A stretch of DNA of 8,147 nt from an uncultured Pelosinus sp. (GTDB taxonomy: Bacteria > Bacillota > Negativicutes > Sporomusales > Acetonemataceae): contig UQPB01000083.1 in assembly GCA_900542835.1 (NCBI GenBank), positions 1 through 8,147 on the forward strand. Direction: 5' to 3'. This document shows positions 5,841-8,147 of this stretch, in pieces. Numbering within the stretch: the stretch's first letter is position 1; each line of letters begins with the position of its first letter. Below the pieces are notes generated by a model that was not told where the DNA came from, searched no databases, and worked only from the letters and a program-made list of their open reading frames with translations. The position numbers and the translations under genes are program-made.

Positions 5841-5893
5841 AAAAACACAAATCAGGCGCTTTCCACGGGAGAAAGCGCCTGATTTGTGTTTTT
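5841..5893. terminator. Very strong bidirectional terminator (23-bp perfect inverted repeat)
   Basis: Arms 5841-5863 and 5871-5893 are perfectly complementary over 23 bases, around a 7-base loop (CACGGGA). The core is TCAGGCGCTTTC / GAAAGCGCCTGA, flanked by A-runs and T-runs so that a U-tract ends the stem on both strands. It sits 31 bases after the stop codon of the zinc-ribbon gene and separates it from the repeat and the pilus genes. Confidence 0.9.
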
Positions 5894-5924
5894 TAACGCT
5901 TTGCTTTATGCCGTACCGGCCCTG

Positions 5925-6116
5925 TTAACGATCTGTTTCCGGGCAGGACTGCCAGTAAGAACGCCCGCACAGGCAGCGTATCGACGGATACTCCGATTTT
6001 TGCGCCAGGAACAGCTTCAGGCCGCAGGAACTGCATTTCCAGATCCGCGCCGTTATCCTGCCTTCATGAACCAGCCGCGGTCTGGTCACTGGTTCAGTTA
6101 CAGTAGTCTGTTTCAT
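5925..6116 (-). CDS. Small zinc-ribbon protein
   Basis: A 63-aa protein with four cysteines spaced as a zinc ribbon: C28 and C31 (WKCSSCG) and C48 and C50 (RCLCG). A basic N-terminal tail of about 25 residues precedes the ribbon. There is no signal peptide or membrane segment. Function is unknown; such mini-ribbons often bind nucleic acid or other proteins, but nothing here shows which. It is probably real: the ATG lies 8 bases after GGGAGG, a good -10 box (TATAAT) is found upstream, and a strong terminator follows the stop. The second CxC pair in place of CxxC is slightly unusual, and C58 is a further cysteine. Confidence 0.72.
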   Translation of the reverse strand: MKQTTVTEPVTRPRLVHEGRITARIWKCSSCGLKLFLAQKSEYPSIRCLCGRSYWQSCPETDR

Positions 6117-6134
6117 GGAAAGTCCCTCCCACAG

Positions 6135-6178
6135 TTACCATATACTGTAATATTATATGCATTCCTCCTGCAGCACAA
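6135..6178 (-). promoter_or_regulatory. Promoter and possible operator of the zinc-ribbon gene
   Basis: On the minus strand a perfect TATAAT (6157-6152) has TTGTGC (6178-6173) 15 bases upstream as a weak -35. Between the -10 and the ribosome site lies an imperfect palindrome, TTACCATATACTGTAA (6135-6150, pattern TTAC-N2-TATA-N2-GTAA), where a repressor could cover the transcription start. Promoter likely; operator speculative. Confidence 0.45.
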
Positions 6179-6505
6179 TTACTTTTTCCCGACCTAATTT
6201 GCGGGACAAGCCGGCAAAGCAGAAAATACCGCCCGTATTTGCCAGCCATCGTCACCAACTGGCCGCAGCCGACAGGAGCCGTTATCAATTCGTGTCGATT
6301 TTTTTTGCACAAGACCAGGCTAGACAAAGGCCCCCAAACAAAAGGAAGCACCGGAGACGCCGTCGCGGAGGATGCACTTGAAACAGGGATGGCACAGGGA
6401 GAATGAATTGAACCGCCCAAAGCCAACTGGCGCGCGCAGCGCCCATGTCGTCTTGGCGGTTCAAATAGTCACTTTGGATTATAACACTGTAGTCCAGCTC
6501 TGCTC
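6179..6505. other. Gene-free region between the zinc-ribbon gene and pgi
   Basis: I find no convincing gene. Open frames on both strands (for example the minus-strand frame 6094-6426) lack good ribosome sites and domain-like sequence, and the minus frame overlaps the zinc-ribbon gene start. The only clear structure is the inverted repeat at 6408-6464. Confidence 0.5.
6408..6464. repeat. Nested inverted repeat 3' of pgi
   Basis: An outer stem TTGAACCGCC(C)AA (6408-6420) pairs with TTGGCGGTTCAA (6453-6464) with one bulged C. An inner stem TGGCGC / GCGCCCA lies at 6428-6444. It begins 41 bases after the pgi stop on the minus strand. No T-run follows on that strand, so it is not a standard intrinsic terminator. 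It may protect the mRNA 3' end, act with Rho, or be a folded RNA. Confidence 0.55.
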
Positions 6506-7963
6506 TTATTGTCCTGTGGCAGCCTGCTGCTTCAACGCACTTAAGCTGGGGCCCAGTATTTTCTTATAGGCTTCCACACCCGGCTGGTCGAATGCGTCAA
6601 CATTGGCCAGTTCGCCCTCATAGGCGACTGAAAGCGCCAGTAAATACAGCAGTTCACCCAAATGATACGGCGACAGCTGCGGCAAAATAAAAGCGGCGTT
6701 AAAACGGCCGTCAGCGGCCAACGCCTGGGCGTTAGCCGCGAGTGCGGCATCCAGTGCCTGACGCATTGTCAGTCCGGCAACCGCCGTCAGTGAAGCGGCT
6801 GACGGGAAAGCGTCCGGAATAACGGGATCCACCGGCCAGGCAGCCACCTGTACAAATTGAACCACTTTATTTCTGCGGCCATCCTGGTGCTGCTGAGTCT
6901 GGGCATGCATATCGGTGGTGCCAACGGCGACAACCGGTGTGCGACCGTAATAGACAAGGCTGCCGTCACGGTCGCTGCGCTTGCCGAGCGATTCAGCCAG
7001 CAATTGCACATACCATTCAGCCACCGATTTCAAATAATCGCCGTAAGGCATAAAGATTTCTATATCGCAGCCATAGCGCTCCGCCGCCAGGTATTTCAGC
7101 GCCGCATTGAGCATGGCCGGGTTGTGCAGCGGGTCGCTTTCCAGACAAGCCTGGTCCATGGCCCGGGCGCCCGCCAGGAATGCGTCAATATCAAATCCAA
7201 TGCAGGCGGCAGTGATCAGCCCCACTTCTGAAAAAATGCTGAAGCGGCCGCCAATGCCGTCAGGGACACTGAAAGTACGCCAGCCGGCTTCGTCAGCCAG
7301 TTTTTTCAACAGTGTGCGCTGATCGCCCCCGGCCGGATCGGTAACTGCGACAACCTCGACAGAGAACCCTGCCTGGCGCAGTGCGTCATAAACGACCATA
7401 AACGATGCCATGGTATCCAGCGTGGAGCCGGATTTGGAAATAACAATTAAAACAACACTATAGGGCCCCTGCTTGGCGGCAGCTTTGCGCTCGAGGCAGT
7501 CAATCAGATCGGCTGTCCGCTGCGGATCAATATTGTTGCCGCTAAAATACAGCTCTGGATACCCGTCGCGTTCCGCCGCCGGCTTTGCATTCCAAAACTC
7601 GCCGGCATGGATATCGAATAACACCTTATTACCGAGATAAGAGCCGCCGATACCAAAGGAAACAACCGCGTCAACCCGCTGGCGCAGCGACTGTCCGAAC
7701 TGCTGCAGCCGCCGGATTGACGCCGGATTATTGAGATTACCCTCGCTGACATAAGGAAGCTGACTGAACAGCACCGGCTCCGGCGCGCCGTCCTTGGACA
7801 GATGGCCGCTGACTACACCGCTGCTACGCATCCGCGTTACCGCCTCGTGGGCCTTTCCCAGCCGCGCCGTCAACGACTGAAGGTCAGCCGTCGTTACCTT
7901 GCCTTCACCGAACAAATTCGTATAGTCAAACGTAAATCCAGAGGTCAGAGTTAACCGATGCAT
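6506..7963 (-). CDS. pgi: Glucose-6-phosphate isomerase
   Basis: Interconverts glucose 6-phosphate and fructose 6-phosphate in glycolysis and gluconeogenesis; cytoplasmic. Two SIS domains are visible. Numbered from the first ATG of a triple-ATG start (487 aa): SFGIGGSYLGNK (104-115) and VISKSGSTLDT (176-186) bind phosphate; GGRFSIFSEVGL (240-251) is the first PGI signature; E326 in AESLGKR is the probable catalytic base; H355 in DMHAQTQQ is the ring-opening histidine; NVDAFDQPGVEAYKK (456-470) is the second signature with catalytic K469. The sequence reads ATGATGATG straight after AAGGAGGT. The first ATG is one base from GGAGG, too close; the third (7963) is 7 bases away, so I start there (485 aa). 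It appears monocistronic, with a repeat about 70 bases upstream of the start. Length is a little above the roughly 450 aa of Bacillus forms. Confidence 0.97.
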   Translation of the reverse strand: MHRLTLTSGFTFDYTNLFGEGKVTTADLQSLTARLGKAHEAVTRMRSSGVVSGHLSKDGAPEPVLFSQLPYVSEGNLNNPASIRRLQQFGQSLRQRVDAVVSFGIGGSYLGNKVLFDIHAGEFWNAKPAAERDGYPELYFSGNNIDPQRTADLIDCLERKAAAKQGPYSVVLIVISKSGSTLDTMASFMVVYDALRQAGFSVEVVAVTDPAGGDQRTLLKKLADEAGWRTFSVPDGIGGRFSIFSEVGLITAACIGFDIDAFLAGARAMDQACLESDPLHNPAMLNAALKYLAAERYGCDIEIFMPYGDYLKSVAEWYVQLLAESLGKRSDRDGSLVYYGRTPVVAVGTTDMHAQTQQHQDGRRNKVVQFVQVAAWPVDPVIPDAFPSAASLTAVAGLTMRQALDAALAANAQALAADGRFNAAFILPQLSPYHLGELLYLLALSVAYEGELANVDAFDQPGVEAYKKILGPSLSALKQQAATGQ

Positions 7964-7970
7964 CATCATA

Positions 7971-7977
7971 CCTCCTT
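7971..7977 (-). promoter_or_regulatory. Ribosome binding site that decides the pgi start
   Basis: AAGGAGG lies one base before the first of three tandem ATG codons. Normal spacing of about 7 bases fits only the third, at 7963. The first two may act as decoy or alternative starts. Confidence 0.7.
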
Positions 7978-8032
7978 ATTATTGGGCACAATCAATCCGT
8001 TCTCCTTAAATTCCGGCACAAAGACGACCAAA

Positions 8033-8147
8033 CACGGAGGGCACGGAGTTTTCACGGAGGGAACAATAGTTCTCCACAGAGAGCACCGAGGATCGCTGAG
8101 GTACACAGAGGTTATTGATATTAGTAAAAATTCCCGGCTCCCTCTGT
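8033..8147 (+). repeat. Interspersed GGAGGGCAC/CCTCTGTG repeat, copy 3 (cut by window end)
   Basis: Same orientation as copy 2. It begins CACGGAGGGCACGGAG, repeats CACGGAGGG, then has CTCCACAGAGAGCACCGAGG, GAGGTACACAGAGG and a GATATTAGTAAAAATTCCC centre, and enters the complementary arm (CCCTCTGT) at the window edge. It resembles copy 1 more than copy 2 in GAGGTACACAGAGG and AATTCCC. Confidence 0.85.

Noticed and set aside
6094..6426. 110-aa minus-strand frame upstream of the zinc-ribbon gene
   Set aside because: Poor start context, no domain, and it runs through the promoter and start of the zinc-ribbon gene.
1..8147. CRISPR array, tRNA, rRNA or transposase
   Set aside because: No regularly spaced direct repeats, no tRNA cloverleaf, no rRNA segment and no transposase or integrase motifs were seen on either strand.

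Overview
The window (8,147 bases, moderately GC-rich) looks like chromosomal DNA of a diderm Firmicute, most likely a Negativicute related to the Sporomusaceae. This is an inference. It rests on strong Shine-Dalgarno sites (AAGGAGG, GGGAGG), a DegU-like response regulator and a Firmicute-type phosphoglucose isomerase lying beside an outer-membrane secretin. No taxonomic marker gene is present. All confidently named genes lie on the minus strand; one unrecognised gene (1611-2162) is on the plus strand.

Left, 1-1610: a compact two-gene encapsulin operon. An encapsulated ferritin (926-1267) ends in a capsid-targeting tail and is followed 16 bases later by a family 1 encapsulin shell gene (73-909, GTG start). 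Together they should make an iron-storing protein nanocompartment. The divergent intergenic region carries promoters for both directions and a perfect 10-bp dyad.

Centre-left, 1611-3110: the plus-strand 183-aa gene converges on a small gene for a membrane-anchored, shortened glycosyltransferase-like protein (2409-2855). A GC-rich interspersed repeat lies between them. Upstream of the small gene is a 255-base region with a clean terminator and unusual crossing inverted repeats.

Centre, 3111-5487: a minus-strand cluster reading PilP/GspC-like protein, then short secretin, then NarL/DegU-type response regulator. The first two overlap by ATGA, the regulator follows after 32 bases, and a UUCG-loop terminator closes the unit. 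This looks like the outer-membrane end of a type IV pilus or competence-type machine joined to a regulator, but without the usual pilM/N/O genes upstream.

Right, 5488-8147: a second repeat copy, a perfect 23-bp inverted-repeat terminator, a small zinc-ribbon gene with its own promoter, a gene-free region with a long inverted repeat, glucose-6-phosphate isomerase (pgi), and a third repeat copy cut by the window end. The three repeat copies share a core of about 130-145 bases, are all intergenic, and one is inverted relative to the other two.
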